Positions 42,532 through 50,998 of a DNA stretch of 64,000 nucleotides are shown piece after piece. Below the pieces are notes generated by a model. That model was not told where the DNA came from. It worked only from the letters and a program-made list of their open reading frames with translations, and did no database searches. The translations under genes were made by a program, and so were the position numbers. Numbering within the stretch: the stretch's first letter is position 1; every line of letters starts with the position of its first letter. The DNA lies in assembly GCF_010119385.1 (NCBI RefSeq), contig NZ_VFIE01000025.1, positions 62,500 through 126,499 on the forward strand, read 5' to 3'. This DNA comes from Nesterenkonia haasae (lineage in GTDB: Bacteria > Actinomycetota > Actinomycetes > Actinomycetales > Micrococcaceae).

Positions 42532-43089
42532 ATGCATGTGATCTTCCGTACTCTGCTGATACTGCTCAAGGCCCGACGCCGCCGGCGCACCTCACCGTGG
42601 GAAGCCGCAGAGATCACGTTGCGTGCGCTCCCGACGGACGTCGACATCCTGATGCACATCAACAACGGCCAGTACTTCAGCCTCTTCGACCTAGGGCGCT
42701 ACGACATGATGGTTCGTTCCGGTCTCTGGGCCGGGGCCAAGAAACGCGGGTGGCACCCGGTCGTGCAGGCTGAGCAGATCACCTTTCGCAAATCCGTGAA
42801 CTTTTGGACTAAGTTCCAGATCTACACGAAGTTCATTGGAGTTGACGACCGCTGCTTCTATATTGAGCACCGAGTAGTAGTGGACGGCGAGATCTATGTC
42901 CGTGCCCATGTGGCTGGTCGACTCATCGGGAAGAACGGGCCGGTGTCGAATGAGGAAATCCTCAAGATGGCAGCCGAAACAGGCCACCCTGCTCCCGAGA
43001 ATTTCCAGGTCAGCGAAGAGCTCAGAGCCTGGCGTCAGGACTTCGCGCTACCGGCGTCGCGCAAACCCGCACCCCACATCGGATTCTGA
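42532..43089 (+). CDS. Hotdog-fold acyl-CoA thioesterase-like protein
   Basis: A 185-aa protein of the 4-hydroxybenzoyl-CoA thioesterase/THEM6-like group. The core is visible as TDVDILMHINNGQYFSLFDLGRYDMM (active-site helix start with a His-Asn-Asn), then strands VVQAEQITFRKSV, FQIYTKFIGVDDRCFYIEHRVVVDG and VRAHVAGRLIGKNG. A short hydrophobic, then Arg-rich N-terminus (FRTLLILLKARRRRR) could associate with the membrane. No canonical ribosome site; a hairpin precedes the ATG. Confidence 0.78.
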   Translation: MHVIFRTLLILLKARRRRRTSPWEAAEITLRALPTDVDILMHINNGQYFSLFDLGRYDMMVRSGLWAGAKKRGWHPVVQAEQITFRKSVNFWTKFQIYTKFIGVDDRCFYIEHRVVVDGEIYVRAHVAGRLIGKNGPVSNEEILKMAAETGHPAPENFQVSEELRAWRQDFALPASRKPAPHIGF

Positions 43090-43155
43090 AGAAGGCGCGC
43101 ACAAAGCCCCCCGGAAATCTGTGCACCGGATCCGACGGTTGACTAGTGTTGTGCC

Positions 43156-43881
43156 ATGGAACTCACGGTCAACTCAATCCGCCGCTACCCGGTCAAAGCC
43201 ATGGCCGGAGAATCTCTGACCTCAGTGCAGGTGGACCAGCGCGGGCTCGTAGGGGACCGCTGGTATGCCGTGACGGACGAGGAGGGAAAACTGGCCTCCG
43301 GCAAAGACGGGTCCCGTTTCCGTCGGCATGACGCGGTCTTTGACTATGGCGCCGAGACTGACGACGCTACGGTGAAAGTCACTGGACCGCATGGCACCTG
43401 GCACGTGGGGGAGCCTGCCCTGAGCGAAGAGCTCTCTGCGGTCTTCGGGGCCTCGGTGTCAGTGAACGCGGAGTCTCATGTGCCCCACTATGACGGGGGC
43501 CCGGTCTCGATCATCGGAAGCGCGACGCTGAACTGGATGGGCCAGCAGTGGGGAATCAACGCGGATCCGCGCCGTCTGCGCGTGAACCTTGTGCTGCAGA
43601 CCCAGGAGCCCTTCGTTGAGGAGACCTGGATGGATCAGCATCTCGACATCGGCAGTGGGCCGGAGGAAATGGTGCGCTTGGCGGTGCAGCGCCGAATTCC
43701 GCGCTGCCGCACCATCGACCTCAACCAGGATGGAGCCGAGGCTGAAGGTCGGCTTCTGAAGTTGCTGGGAAAACACCGCGAGATGTGCGCTGCTATCTAC
43801 GCCGGCGTCGTCGTCCCAGGAGTTATTGCCGTCGGTGATTCAGCCCGGGTGGGCCATTCCGCGCCGCAGGTGCAATCATGA
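43156..43881 (+). CDS. MOSC-domain protein
   Basis: A 241-aa protein with the MOSC N-terminal beta barrel (about 1-95: VNSIRRYPVKAMAGESLTSVQVDQRGLVGDRWYAV) and a C-terminal MOSC domain (about 110-235) including RRLRVNLVLQT and IPRCRTIDLNQDG, where the Cys would ligate a molybdenum cofactor in mARC/YcbX-like enzymes. It probably reduces N-hydroxylated compounds or handles the sulphurated cofactor. Its stop overlaps the NERD gene start by four bases (ATGA). Relation to modAB at the window start is possible but speculative. Confidence 0.85.
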   Translation: MELTVNSIRRYPVKAMAGESLTSVQVDQRGLVGDRWYAVTDEEGKLASGKDGSRFRRHDAVFDYGAETDDATVKVTGPHGTWHVGEPALSEELSAVFGASVSVNAESHVPHYDGGPVSIIGSATLNWMGQQWGINADPRRLRVNLVLQTQEPFVEETWMDQHLDIGSGPEEMVRLAVQRRIPRCRTIDLNQDGAEAEGRLLKLLGKHREMCAAIYAGVVVPGVIAVGDSARVGHSAPQVQS

Positions 43882-44798
43882 CGGCGATGATGTGGCTGCT
43901 TGTCGCAGTTTTTGCCGCCGTGCTGGTTGCTGGCGGTCTCCTGGCCCGTCGCAGAGAAGTTCGCATCAGAGAAGCCCACTTAGCGGCGCTGGAACGCAGA
44001 GATCAGGAACTCAGCCAGGTGCGGGAGGAATCGACGCAGCGAGCAGAGTCGAGCAACCGTCAGCTCGCTCTCGTTGAGCAGACCGCTAAGGCACGGGAGC
44101 AGGCGCTTTCCGGATATCTGGCGAAGGCCCTGGACTATGACCTGCGATCCCGCCACAGCATTCTGAATGCCTGCCATAGCGAACAGCTCGACGGCGTCCT
44201 GTTGAGCAACGTGGTCTTCCTGAGAAAGAGCCGGGCCTTTGGGGGAGACCTCTACCGGAGGCAGATCGACCACGTGGTGGTCACCTCCGAGAAGGTAGTC
44301 CTGCTTGAGAACAAGGGGTAGAAAGGGCTGGTCTTCGATGGGGTGCCTCCCGGGACCATCCATCCTGATCTGGGGGCTGTAGTGGGTCAGCTGCCTTCGA
44401 CAGACACGTTCGCGGTCCATATCGGTGGCCAGGACCGGTCCATTCGCATTGCGGAGGAGGCTCCTATTGACCAAGCCGCCAAACAAGCCCGGGACCTGAA
44501 GAACATTGCAGCCGAAAGCAGTGTCGATGCAGGTTTCGTGGAGATCTGCGTGCTCTACTCGCACCCCCAAGTCCGCCTGCATGCACTTGACCGTCAGGCC
44601 TCCAGAGGATGGCACGGACGAGTCATCGACTTACCCCAATTGGGACAGGTCCTCAGGGCTGGCTCCGGCGGCCAGCGGCGGGTCGACGTCGAGCAGCTCA
44701 CGGGCCTGTTGGAACCGCTGGCGGGTGACATTGCGGGCTTCGGGTCCTATGAGTCCACCTGGCCTTCACGTTTGATGCCCCGGGTTCAGGTCAGCTGA
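43878..44798 (+). pseudogene. NERD-domain protein interrupted by an in-frame amber codon
   Basis: One reading frame of 306 codons with a single TAG at 44319-44321 (codon 148). Before it: an N-terminal membrane helix (about 5-22), a coiled-coil (about 25-80), and the first half of a NERD (nuclease-related) domain, RRQIDHVVVTSEKVVLLENKG. After it the frame continues without shift as KGLVFDG and about 150 residues of normal-looking protein. NERD domains usually have an aromatic residue after ENKG, so TGG (Trp) to TAG by one base change is the simplest explanation. Either a recent pseudogene, a sequencing error, or amber read-through. The ATGA coupling to the MOSC gene is intact. Confidence 0.78.
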
Positions 44799-44841
44799 TA
44801 GGTGGATGGCGCAGTTCAGTGGCCCGACGCTGCGTGGTCAA

Positions 44842-45531
44842 CTAGGCCTGACGGTCGCTGCGCCAGCGGCGGTAAGCCATGACTGTGAGTATGCCGACGG
44901 CTGCCCATCCGACTCCGACGGTTGCGCCAGTGACCACTGAGGGATCGGCGATAAACGCACCGATCGCCACCAAGGAGAACTGACCGGGGATGCAGGAGGC
45001 CAAGCTCGCCAGCACATACGGAGTGTGCTTGACGCCGAAGGCGCCGCTTCCGTAATTGACCGGCCAATACGGGATGCCTGGTACAAGTCGAAGCGTCGCT
45101 ACCGCGTAGAATCCCGAGTCGCGTAGATGCTGTTCCACAGTGCTGCGGTGCCGGCCCAGCAGCTTCCGCATAGTCTGCTTGCCTAAGGCGCGCGCTACCC
45201 AGTAAGCACTCCAGCAGCCCAGCATCACGCCCAATACCGAGAGTACAGTTCCTGCCGCGACGTCGAACAGCAGTCCGCCCGCCACCGCCATTATGGTGAC
45301 GGGAATAGGAGTGGTCGCGACCAGGGCGTAGAGGCCCACAAAAGCGATCCACCCAGCCCAGCCCAGGGCTTCAATATCCTGCTGGAGCTGGTGCACCGGG
45401 GGGAGTTCCACATTGAAGACGACCCACAACAACCCTAAAACCACTACGCCCAAGGCTGTGTTACGCAGGACCGAAACCCACCGTTCCTGATCCTCAGCAG
45501 GGTATTCGGGCTCGCTGCGTTCACTGGTCAT
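44842..45531 (-). CDS. TVP38/TMEM64-family membrane protein (VTT domain)
   Basis: A 229-aa membrane protein with about five to six helices. The VTT/DedA-like domain is recognisable by GLYALVATTPIPVTIMAVAGGLLFDVAAG, SAYWVARALGK, and the C-terminal RLVPGIPYWPVNYGSGAFGVKHTPYVLA, in which the Arg and Pro residues are conserved. Members are thought to be lipid scramblases. A cytoplasmic N-terminal tail carries many Glu. Convergent with the NERD gene. Confidence 0.88.
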   Translation of the reverse strand: MTSERSEPEYPAEDQERWVSVLRNTALGVVVLGLLWVVFNVELPPVHQLQQDIEALGWAGWIAFVGLYALVATTPIPVTIMAVAGGLLFDVAAGTVLSVLGVMLGCWSAYWVARALGKQTMRKLLGRHRSTVEQHLRDSGFYAVATLRLVPGIPYWPVNYGSGAFGVKHTPYVLASLASCIPGQFSLVAIGAFIADPSVVTGATVGVGWAAVGILTVMAYRRWRSDRQA

Positions 45532-45580
45532 GGACGCCAGCCTACGGATAGGACGGAGGGTTTCGCCTCCTCTGGCCTAT

Positions 45581-45817
45581 TTACCGCAGGCCCAGGTACC
45601 GTTTGCGATTTACTTTGCGGGTAGCCCGCCTGATGGTGAACAGCGAAATTATCGTACCGAGGTAGAAGAAGCCGATGGTGATCAGGAACAGGACGCCCTT
45701 GATGTACTTACCTAGGTAGAAGTATTGCAATCCCGCCACGAAGAAGAAGCCCAGGATGGTCAACACGAAAGCAAGTCCTGGATCTTTCTGTGGACCGTCG
45801 AATGCGTGGGAAGCCAT
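45581..45817 (-). CDS. Small TM2-like two-helix membrane protein
   Basis: A 78-aa protein with two membrane helices (about 17-35 and 42-62) and the TM2-type pattern FFFVAGLQYFYLGKYIKGVLFLITIGFFYLG between them, ending in a strongly basic tail (RRATRKVNRKRYLGLR). TM2 proteins are small membrane proteins of unclear role. Start at 45817 is chosen over the Met two codons earlier; neither has a ribosome site of note. Confidence 0.75.
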   Translation of the reverse strand: MASHAFDGPQKDPGLAFVLTILGFFFVAGLQYFYLGKYIKGVLFLITIGFFYLGTIISLFTIRRATRKVNRKRYLGLR

Positions 45818-45901
45818 GAGCATAGTCTACTCGCGTGCCTCCTCTCGGCGAGCCCGTGGAGGGTCCGCCGCTAGTATGACGCGACGGTCCGGCCCGCCGG
45901 T

Positions 45902-47563
45902 TTAGACCCGGTTGATCTCGCGCCGGTTCCAACCGAGGAGCCCGAGGACAATCCCGCCGACCCCGAGCGCCGTCAGGATCACTACCGGGCCCCATGCCAC
46001 CTCCTCGACGGGGTATTGGGACAAGTGGCCGAAAATATTGAGTTCATGGAAAAAATCGGGAACTTCAAGAATCTGACCGAAGTTAGTCATGAAGGCGGCG
46101 TAACCGACGATCGTCCAACCGACTGGACTGGCTGTGCGCGGCCACCAGCCGAAGAGTGCAGTTACGATTCCCACCACTGCGAGGACCGCTGGTGTCTGGT
46201 GCAGACTGGCGACAACCAAGTCAAAGAAATAGTCGCCACCATCGGTCTCCAGTACGGCGGCCGCGCCAGCGCCCATGGCCAAGCCGACCAACAGCAGAAT
46301 CGTCAATAAGCCTCCCAGAAGCACAGCTAAGTGTGCACGCAACCACGTGGTGCGGCTCAGCGGGGCAGATAGCCCGAACTCAGCGCGACCGCGGTGTTCC
46401 TCCCCGCGGAGCTGGGTGAGAGCGCCTACTCCAGCCGCTGCGACGAAAATGGCCATGAACAGTCCCATGTAGGCCAAATAGCCCAGCATCATGGTCTCGC
46501 CGGAGAAGATCATCGCGAACTCCTCGGGTAGATCATCGGCAGCGTCCACCAGCGCCTGAGCATAGGCCCCGAACATCAGACCGCATATCACCAATGCAAT
46601 CCCCCAACCGCGCAGACCTCCCTTGAGGGTCTTGACAGCTATGCCCAGCGGAGTGCCCAATGACGGCCTGGCGGACTCCCGTCCCATGCGGGTAGGCATG
46701 AGGCTGGCCTCGAGATCACGCTTGGTGCTCAGCCAAAATCCGATCCCGGTCAACGCAACAGCAAAGACCAGCAGAAGTGCAAGCGGCCACCAGCGGTCCT
46801 CCACATAGGGGGCAGTCTGCTGAGCCCAACCAAGTGGCGAAAACCAGGAGAGAGCGCTACCACCCTGTTCGGCCATATCGCCGCCCATGCGAATGACATA
46901 CGCCAGCGCCACCAGCCCACCTGCCATAGCGCTTGATCCCCGTGAGGATTCGCTCAGCTGTACAGCAACCGCCGCCGCCCCTGCGAAGAACAAACCGGTC
47001 GAGACTCCGGCCGCGGCCACCAGGAGCGAGCCCTCGAATGCGAAATCTCCAGCTAGCGCTCCAGCTAAGACCAGCAGGCCGACACCCAAGTTGGTGATGA
47101 CAACCAAAATCAATGTCGCAGAGAGAGTGGCGTGGCGACCCACCACATTGGACCTCATGAGTTCCGCACGGCCGGTCTGCTCTTCAGCTCGAGTGTGGCG
47201 CACGACTGTGAATACACTCATAAGGGCGATGAGAATATACAGGAAGAGCACGTACCCTGCGGAGAAAAATCGTTCGTAAGTCGGCGTGGCCATTCCGAAT
47301 GCAGGTCCCGTCATCAGACGGCCAACCGGGTCTGTGAACAGGCTTGCGAGCTCGGCAAGTTCCGCTTCGTCTTCGGCTACGAGTTGGATCGCATTGGCGA
47401 AATAGAAGCCCAGGAGCCCGATTCCGATGACCCAAGCAGTGGAGCGAATGCGATCCCGACGCAGCATGAACCTCAGCACGGTACCGGTGCCAGCGAGGGT
47501 CGCTTGGCGTTCAGCGCGGCTGGAAGACTGTCGATTCGATGGGGTCATTGTGGAAGCGCTCAT
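45902..47563 (-). CDS. ABC exporter permease with two six-helix halves
   Basis: A 553-aa permease with about 12 membrane helices in two similar halves, as in the polyketide-antibiotic (tetronasin) exporter group. Each half has the same layout: an N-terminal amphipathic segment, two helices, and a cytoplasmic loop (TRAEEQTGRAELMRSNVVGR in half one, LRGEEHRGRAEFGLSAPLSR in half two). The EExGRAEL repeat in both halves shows internal duplication. The start overlaps the ATPase stop by one base, with AAGAAGG upstream. It works with the ATPase encoded at 47563. Confidence 0.88.
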   Translation of the reverse strand: MSASTMTPSNRQSSSRAERQATLAGTGTVLRFMLRRDRIRSTAWVIGIGLLGFYFANAIQLVAEDEAELAELASLFTDPVGRLMTGPAFGMATPTYERFFSAGYVLFLYILIALMSVFTVVRHTRAEEQTGRAELMRSNVVGRHATLSATLILVVITNLGVGLLVLAGALAGDFAFEGSLLVAAAGVSTGLFFAGAAAVAVQLSESSRGSSAMAGGLVALAYVIRMGGDMAEQGGSALSWFSPLGWAQQTAPYVEDRWWPLALLLVFAVALTGIGFWLSTKRDLEASLMPTRMGRESARPSLGTPLGIAVKTLKGGLRGWGIALVICGLMFGAYAQALVDAADDLPEEFAMIFSGETMMLGYLAYMGLFMAIFVAAAGVGALTQLRGEEHRGRAEFGLSAPLSRTTWLRAHLAVLLGGLLTILLLVGLAMGAGAAAVLETDGGDYFFDLVVASLHQTPAVLAVVGIVTALFGWWPRTASPVGWTIVGYAAFMTNFGQILEVPDFFHELNIFGHLSQYPVEEVAWGPVVILTALGVGGIVLGLLGWNRREINRV

Positions 47564-48501
47564 CAGGAGACCTTCTTTGTGGTGTCGGGGCTGACCCCGC
47601 GCTGGGAGAGGTCGTCACCGTAGTGGCGCATCAGCAGCTGTTCAAGAGTTGGCGGATGTGCCACGATTGAATGGATCCCTAGTCCTGCGAGGTCGTTCAT
47701 GACCTCCTGAACGTGATCACCGTCTACCTCGAAGACGCTGCGCTCGCTCTCGGTGCGAAAATTGTGCACAAAGCTGAGTCCTGCGATGTGCTGGGCAGAG
47801 CGCTCGGTCGCCACCTCGATGGTCGTTCGCGTCATATGCCGCAGCTCGGAAAGCGTCCCGGATTCTACAATGTGACCAGCACGGATAATGGAGACTCGGT
47901 CGGAGAGCGCCTCCACCTGCGCCAGAATGTGGCTCGAGAGCAGCACAGAGCGGCCCGCGGTCTTCGCCTCGTGGATCACGTCTTGAAACACCGTTTCCAT
48001 GAGCGGGTCCAAACCTGCAGTGGGTTCGTCCAGAAGTAGCAGGTCAGTCTCGGCGGCCAATGCAGAGATCAGTGCCACCTTTTGCCGGTTGCCCTTGGAG
48101 TAGGTGCGGGTCTTCTTTCGGGGGTCTAGATCGAAGCGTTCGATCAGCTGGTCGCGCCGCTGCTTGTTGTAGGTCCCTCTGAGCCGCAGGAACATGTCAA
48201 TGACTTCACCTCCTGTGAGGTTTGGCCACAGTTCTACATCACCGGGCACATAGGCAAGGCGCGTATGGAGGGTCACAGCGTCGCGCCAGGGGTCACGGCC
48301 GAAGATGTGCACAGTGCCGGAATCCGGCCGCAGCAGGCCCAGTAAAACGCGCATGGTGGTTGATTTGCCGGCCCCATTCGGGCCCAAGTAGCCGTGGACC
48401 TCCCCGGGGGCGATATTGAGATTGAGATTGTCCAGAGCGCGGACTGTGCCGAACTCCTTGACAAGATTCTCGGTGTATATGACAGGAGTAGTTTCACTCA
48501 T
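47563..48501 (-). CDS. ABC exporter ATPase (tetronasin-type)
   Basis: A 312-aa ATPase. Start at 48501 has AAAGGA eight bases upstream. Walker A GYLGPNGAGKST, Q-loop LAYVPGDVELWPNLTGGE, signature YSKGNRQKVALISAL, Walker B LLLLDEPTAGLDP, H-loop VLLSSHILAQVE. The signature is YSKGNRQK rather than LSGGQ, which is usual for this subfamily. A C-terminal domain of about 90 aa follows. Transcribed after the TetR at 48562 (60-base gap) and probably part of its operon. Confidence 0.92.
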   Translation of the reverse strand: MSETTPVIYTENLVKEFGTVRALDNLNLNIAPGEVHGYLGPNGAGKSTTMRVLLGLLRPDSGTVHIFGRDPWRDAVTLHTRLAYVPGDVELWPNLTGGEVIDMFLRLRGTYNKQRRDQLIERFDLDPRKKTRTYSKGNRQKVALISALAAETDLLLLDEPTAGLDPLMETVFQDVIHEAKTAGRSVLLSSHILAQVEALSDRVSIIRAGHIVESGTLSELRHMTRTTIEVATERSAQHIAGLSFVHNFRTESERSVFEVDGDHVQEVMNDLAGLGIHSIVAHPPTLEQLLMRHYGDDLSQRGVSPDTTKKVS

Positions 48502-48561
48502 CACTCAGGTCCTTTTCTGGCTAGAGACACCCGGAGGGCCTCAGTGCTGGCTCTCGAGTGC

Positions 48562-49248
48562 CTACGGGGGACTGGCGTCTGAAATCTCGCGTTCGAATGC
48601 TTGTTGCGACTCCATCAGTTCGCGGTACATTTCGGCGTTCATCAAAGGTCGGGTGTAGATCTCCGCCACCGCTGCCATATAGGGGAGAAGTCCCTCCGAC
48701 TCCTCGTCCAGGGGGCTTGCTCCTAGATGGCGCTTCATTTGATGGTGCAGCATGAGTGCGCCGAATGACTGCAGGAGAAGTACCACTGCCCTGTGGCGGG
48801 GGTTAGTACTCGGATACACCAGGCCAAGCTGCTCAGCCTCAGCTGTGTATTCCAAGGAATCCTCAACGAGCGTGTCAAAGAGGTCATCCATCTCGGGCCC
48901 TCCAGCGGCGAAAGCCTGGAGCAAATACTTCAGGAGATGCCGGTGGGATTGTATGAGCTCCAGAGCATGGTTCCTGGGCATTGGCCCCGCGATCCGGACC
49001 GATTCTGTCTTGGTTCGCCGAATCTGCTCAGTGACGAACGCATCGCAGACCTTCCGCAGGTTCCTCTTTGACTCGTAGTGGTGAATGACCAGAGGTGCGG
49101 AAACTCCAGCACGGCAGGCGATCTCCTTCAGGCTTACCTCATTGAAACCGTGCTCACCGAACAGCTCGATGGCCGCGTCACGGATCCTCTCCCGTGCCTC
49201 TAATTTTGGAGGAGAGGTGTTGCCAGTGCCGGTGATGTTGTGTGTCAC
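48562..49248 (-). CDS. TetR-family regulator of the ABC exporter at 45.9-48.5 kb
   Basis: A repressor of about 228 aa. DNA-binding domain: EARERIRDAAIELFGEHGFNEVSLKEIACRAGVSAPLVIHHYESKRNL, followed by a helical ligand domain. The start is uncertain. GTG at 49248 gives a normal TetR N-terminus; the frame stays open to ATG 49323 and GTG 49332 but adds a stretch of five valines that does not look native. None has a ribosome site. Two tandem palindromic operators lie just upstream, so it is probably autoregulated, with the two ABC genes following in the same direction. Confidence 0.82.
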   Translation of the reverse strand: MTHNITGTGNTSPPKLEARERIRDAAIELFGEHGFNEVSLKEIACRAGVSAPLVIHHYESKRNLRKVCDAFVTEQIRRTKTESVRIAGPMPRNHALELIQSHRHLLKYLLQAFAAGGPEMDDLFDTLVEDSLEYTAEAEQLGLVYPSTNPRHRAVVLLLQSFGALMLHHQMKRHLGASPLDEESEGLLPYMAAVAEIYTRPLMNAEMYRELMESQQAFEREISDASPP

Positions 49249-49336
49249 AGCCGCATCGAGAGGATTGTGCCGGATCCGGGATGCCCCATATTGATAGACC
49301 ACCACCACCACCTTCTTCCACATGGGCAACACAGGC

Positions 49337-49352
49337 CTGAACGGTTGTTCAG
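49337..49352. promoter_or_regulatory. TetR operator, proximal copy
   Basis: CTGAAC (49337-49342) and GTTCAG (49347-49352) form perfect 6-bp arms around GGTT. An identical arrangement occurs at 49373-49388. TATACT (49357-49362) lies between the two and may be part of the promoter. Confidence 0.65.
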
Positions 49353-49372
49353 CATCTATACTGAGACGCTAG

Positions 49373-49388
49373 CTGAACCGGTGTTCAG
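49373..49388. promoter_or_regulatory. TetR operator, distal copy
   Basis: CTGAAC (49373-49378) and GTTCAG (49383-49388) around CGGT. Its centre is 36 bases from that of the proximal copy. A further single half-site CTGAAC lies at 49401-49406. Confidence 0.65.
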
Positions 49389-49499
49389 CGCACAAGAAGC
49401 CTGAACAACTACGGCACAACATTCAGCCGTGTATGCTCCGAGATCTCCCACCATGCGCGGCTCATCCTAGGTTTTCGCCGCTCATTACTATCTCGCTCT

Positions 49500-50192
49500 C
49501 TACGGAACTCTGGCTGAGGCCCCGGCGTTCCGTCCACCGGGGACCAGGCGGTCCAGAGCTTCCTGCATATGCTCCTCGATGGCGTCCACCAGAGCCTCTG
49601 AATCACCAGCGGCGATGGCTTCAGCGATCCGCCGGTGCTCTGCCACCTGGTCCTCAGGGTCCCGGTAGGTCCCTTGCAGCGCAGTGAGGCACATTCGGGT
49701 TTCCACCATGAGAGTCTGATGCATCCTCTGAAGTCGCGGGCTACCGGCGCTGCTGACCAATACCTCGTGAAAGTCCAAGTCAGCGTTCGAGAGCTCGGCC
49801 AGTGCACCCTGTTCGGCGACAGTCTGCATCGACTCATAGGCGGCCCGTAGTGCGAGGACGGCGTCGTGGCGATGCTGTCTTATGATGGTGCGCCCAGCTG
49901 CTGATTCGATCGCGGTGCGTGCGGCATAGAGATCTCGGATCTCATGTTCATCAAGTTCTTTGACGAACAGTCCGCGGTTGGGCTCTGCGCGCACCAAGCC
50001 CTCCTGCACCAGGCGCTGAGTGGCTTCACGGAGTGGACCGCGGCTGACCCCGAACTCGGCGGCAAGAGTGGCCTCGGACAACTGAGTTCCAGGTTCCAGT
50101 CTGCCCAACATGATGGCCTCGCGCAGTTGGCGGGTGATGAGCCCGGCAGTGGACTCCCGGTTTACCCGCTGGAACGGCTGAGGGCTGGACAT
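49500..50192 (-). CDS. GntR-family regulator with FCD domain
   Basis: A 230-aa regulator of the FadR/VanR type. The winged helix is at about residues 14-80 (LREAIMLGRLEPGTQLSEATLAAEFGVSRGPLREATQRLVQEGLV), and the FCD ligand domain at about 88-215 has the metal/ligand positions in YAARTAIESAAGR, DLDFHEVLV and HRRIAEAIAAGD plus EEHMQEAL. It likely senses an organic acid linked to the enzymes at 50.2-54.9 kb. One copy of its probable operator lies 17 bases before its own start and another between the divergent enzyme genes. Confidence 0.9.
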   Translation of the reverse strand: MSSPQPFQRVNRESTAGLITRQLREAIMLGRLEPGTQLSEATLAAEFGVSRGPLREATQRLVQEGLVRAEPNRGLFVKELDEHEIRDLYAARTAIESAAGRTIIRQHRHDAVLALRAAYESMQTVAEQGALAELSNADLDFHEVLVSSAGSPRLQRMHQTLMVETRMCLTALQGTYRDPEDQVAEHRRIAEAIAAGDSEALVDAIEEHMQEALDRLVPGGRNAGASARVP

Positions 50193-50208
50193 TCGTGCTC
50201 CGATCGAT

Positions 50209-50223
50209 GGATTGTTGACAATC
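50209..50223. promoter_or_regulatory. GntR-type operator upstream of the GntR gene
   Basis: GGATTGTTGACAATC, which contains the perfect inverted repeat GATTGT-TG-ACAATC, the TTGT-N-ACAA form common for FCD regulators. It runs into a second palindrome, ACAATCGATTGT (50218-50229), adding a third half-site. The same 15 bases occur at 51923-51937. Confidence 0.75.
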
Positions 50224-50242
50224 GATTGTAGACCGTCTGCAG

Positions 50243-50998
50243 CTATGCCCCGTTCGGTGGGCTGAAGAGTACCCCGAGCCCGGGGAGTCCGGGGTGCTCC
50301 ACACCGGCAATCCGCATGCCTTCCCAGATCGTGACCTGGTTGGCCGTGAGCACCGGTTTGCCCAGCGACTGCTCAAGGTCAGCGACCCATGTAAGAGAGT
50401 GCATGGCCGTATCTGGAACGAGCATTGCCTGCGCTGCCGGCACATCGACTTCCCGGATCATCGCAAGCAGGTCAGCACGGGCCATCTGGCCCACAGCAGC
50501 CGCAGTGAACACTCCACGTGCTTGGAAGTTCACCACATCGATGCCTCCGGCGCGGAGGAACTGGCGGAAATGCGCGGCAAGAGTTTGGGGGTAGGAAGCT
50601 GCTACGGCCACATTCTGCACTCCGAGTGCCTCTACGGCCCGGGCGAAGGCTAGGGAGGTCGAGGAGGCGGGCCGTGCAGTGGCTTGTGCCAACTGCTCAG
50701 CCTGCTCGTGCGCCCCCTGCCACCCGAAGACAAAGCTGCCTGATGTGCAGGCCCACATGACTGAATCTACGGTGTGTTCGGCCAGCAGCCGCCCCGCACC
50801 TTCGCTTAGCCGGGAGTGAGACCCGGTCTCCAGCAGTGCTTCTGGAGTGTGTTCGTCCACGCCGATTGTGGTGATGGTGACGGGCAGTCTCACAGGAGGG
50901 CTGCCGCTCTTGGGGGTCAGCCTGGCCTCGGTGGAAGGATAGTCGTCCTCTGCTGCGTGGCCGGGATAGAGAATGCCGACCGTGACTGGGCTGCTCAT
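50243..50998 (-). CDS. Asp/Glu racemase-fold (maleate isomerase-like) protein lacking one catalytic Cys
   Basis: A 251-aa member of the Asp/Glu/hydantoin racemase - maleate isomerase - arylmalonate decarboxylase fold. The N-terminal Cys is present at 84 in MWACTSGSF. The second catalytic Cys, kept in the paralogue just upstream, is replaced here by Asp196 in AMLVPDTAM, at the same alignment place (both followed by LGKPVL-ANQ-TIW). Start at 50998 overlaps the paralogue's stop by four bases (ATGA), so the two products are made together and may form a heteromer. Single-Cys members can decarboxylate or be inactive partners. Confidence 0.82.
   Translation of the reverse strand: MSSPVTVGILYPGHAAEDDYPSTEARLTPKSGSPPVRLPVTITTIGVDEHTPEALLETGSHSRLSEGAGRLLAEHTVDSVMWACTSGSFVFGWQGAHEQAEQLAQATARPASSTSLAFARAVEALGVQNVAVAASYPQTLAAHFRQFLRAGGIDVVNFQARGVFTAAAVGQMARADLLAMIREVDVPAAQAMLVPDTAMHSLTWVADLEQSLGKPVLTANQVTIWEGMRIAGVEHPGLPGLGVLFSPPNGA

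Noticed and set aside
44343-44798. Separate gene downstream of the NERD fragment
   Set aside because: It is in the same frame as the upstream fragment, has no ribosome site, and completes the NERD domain.
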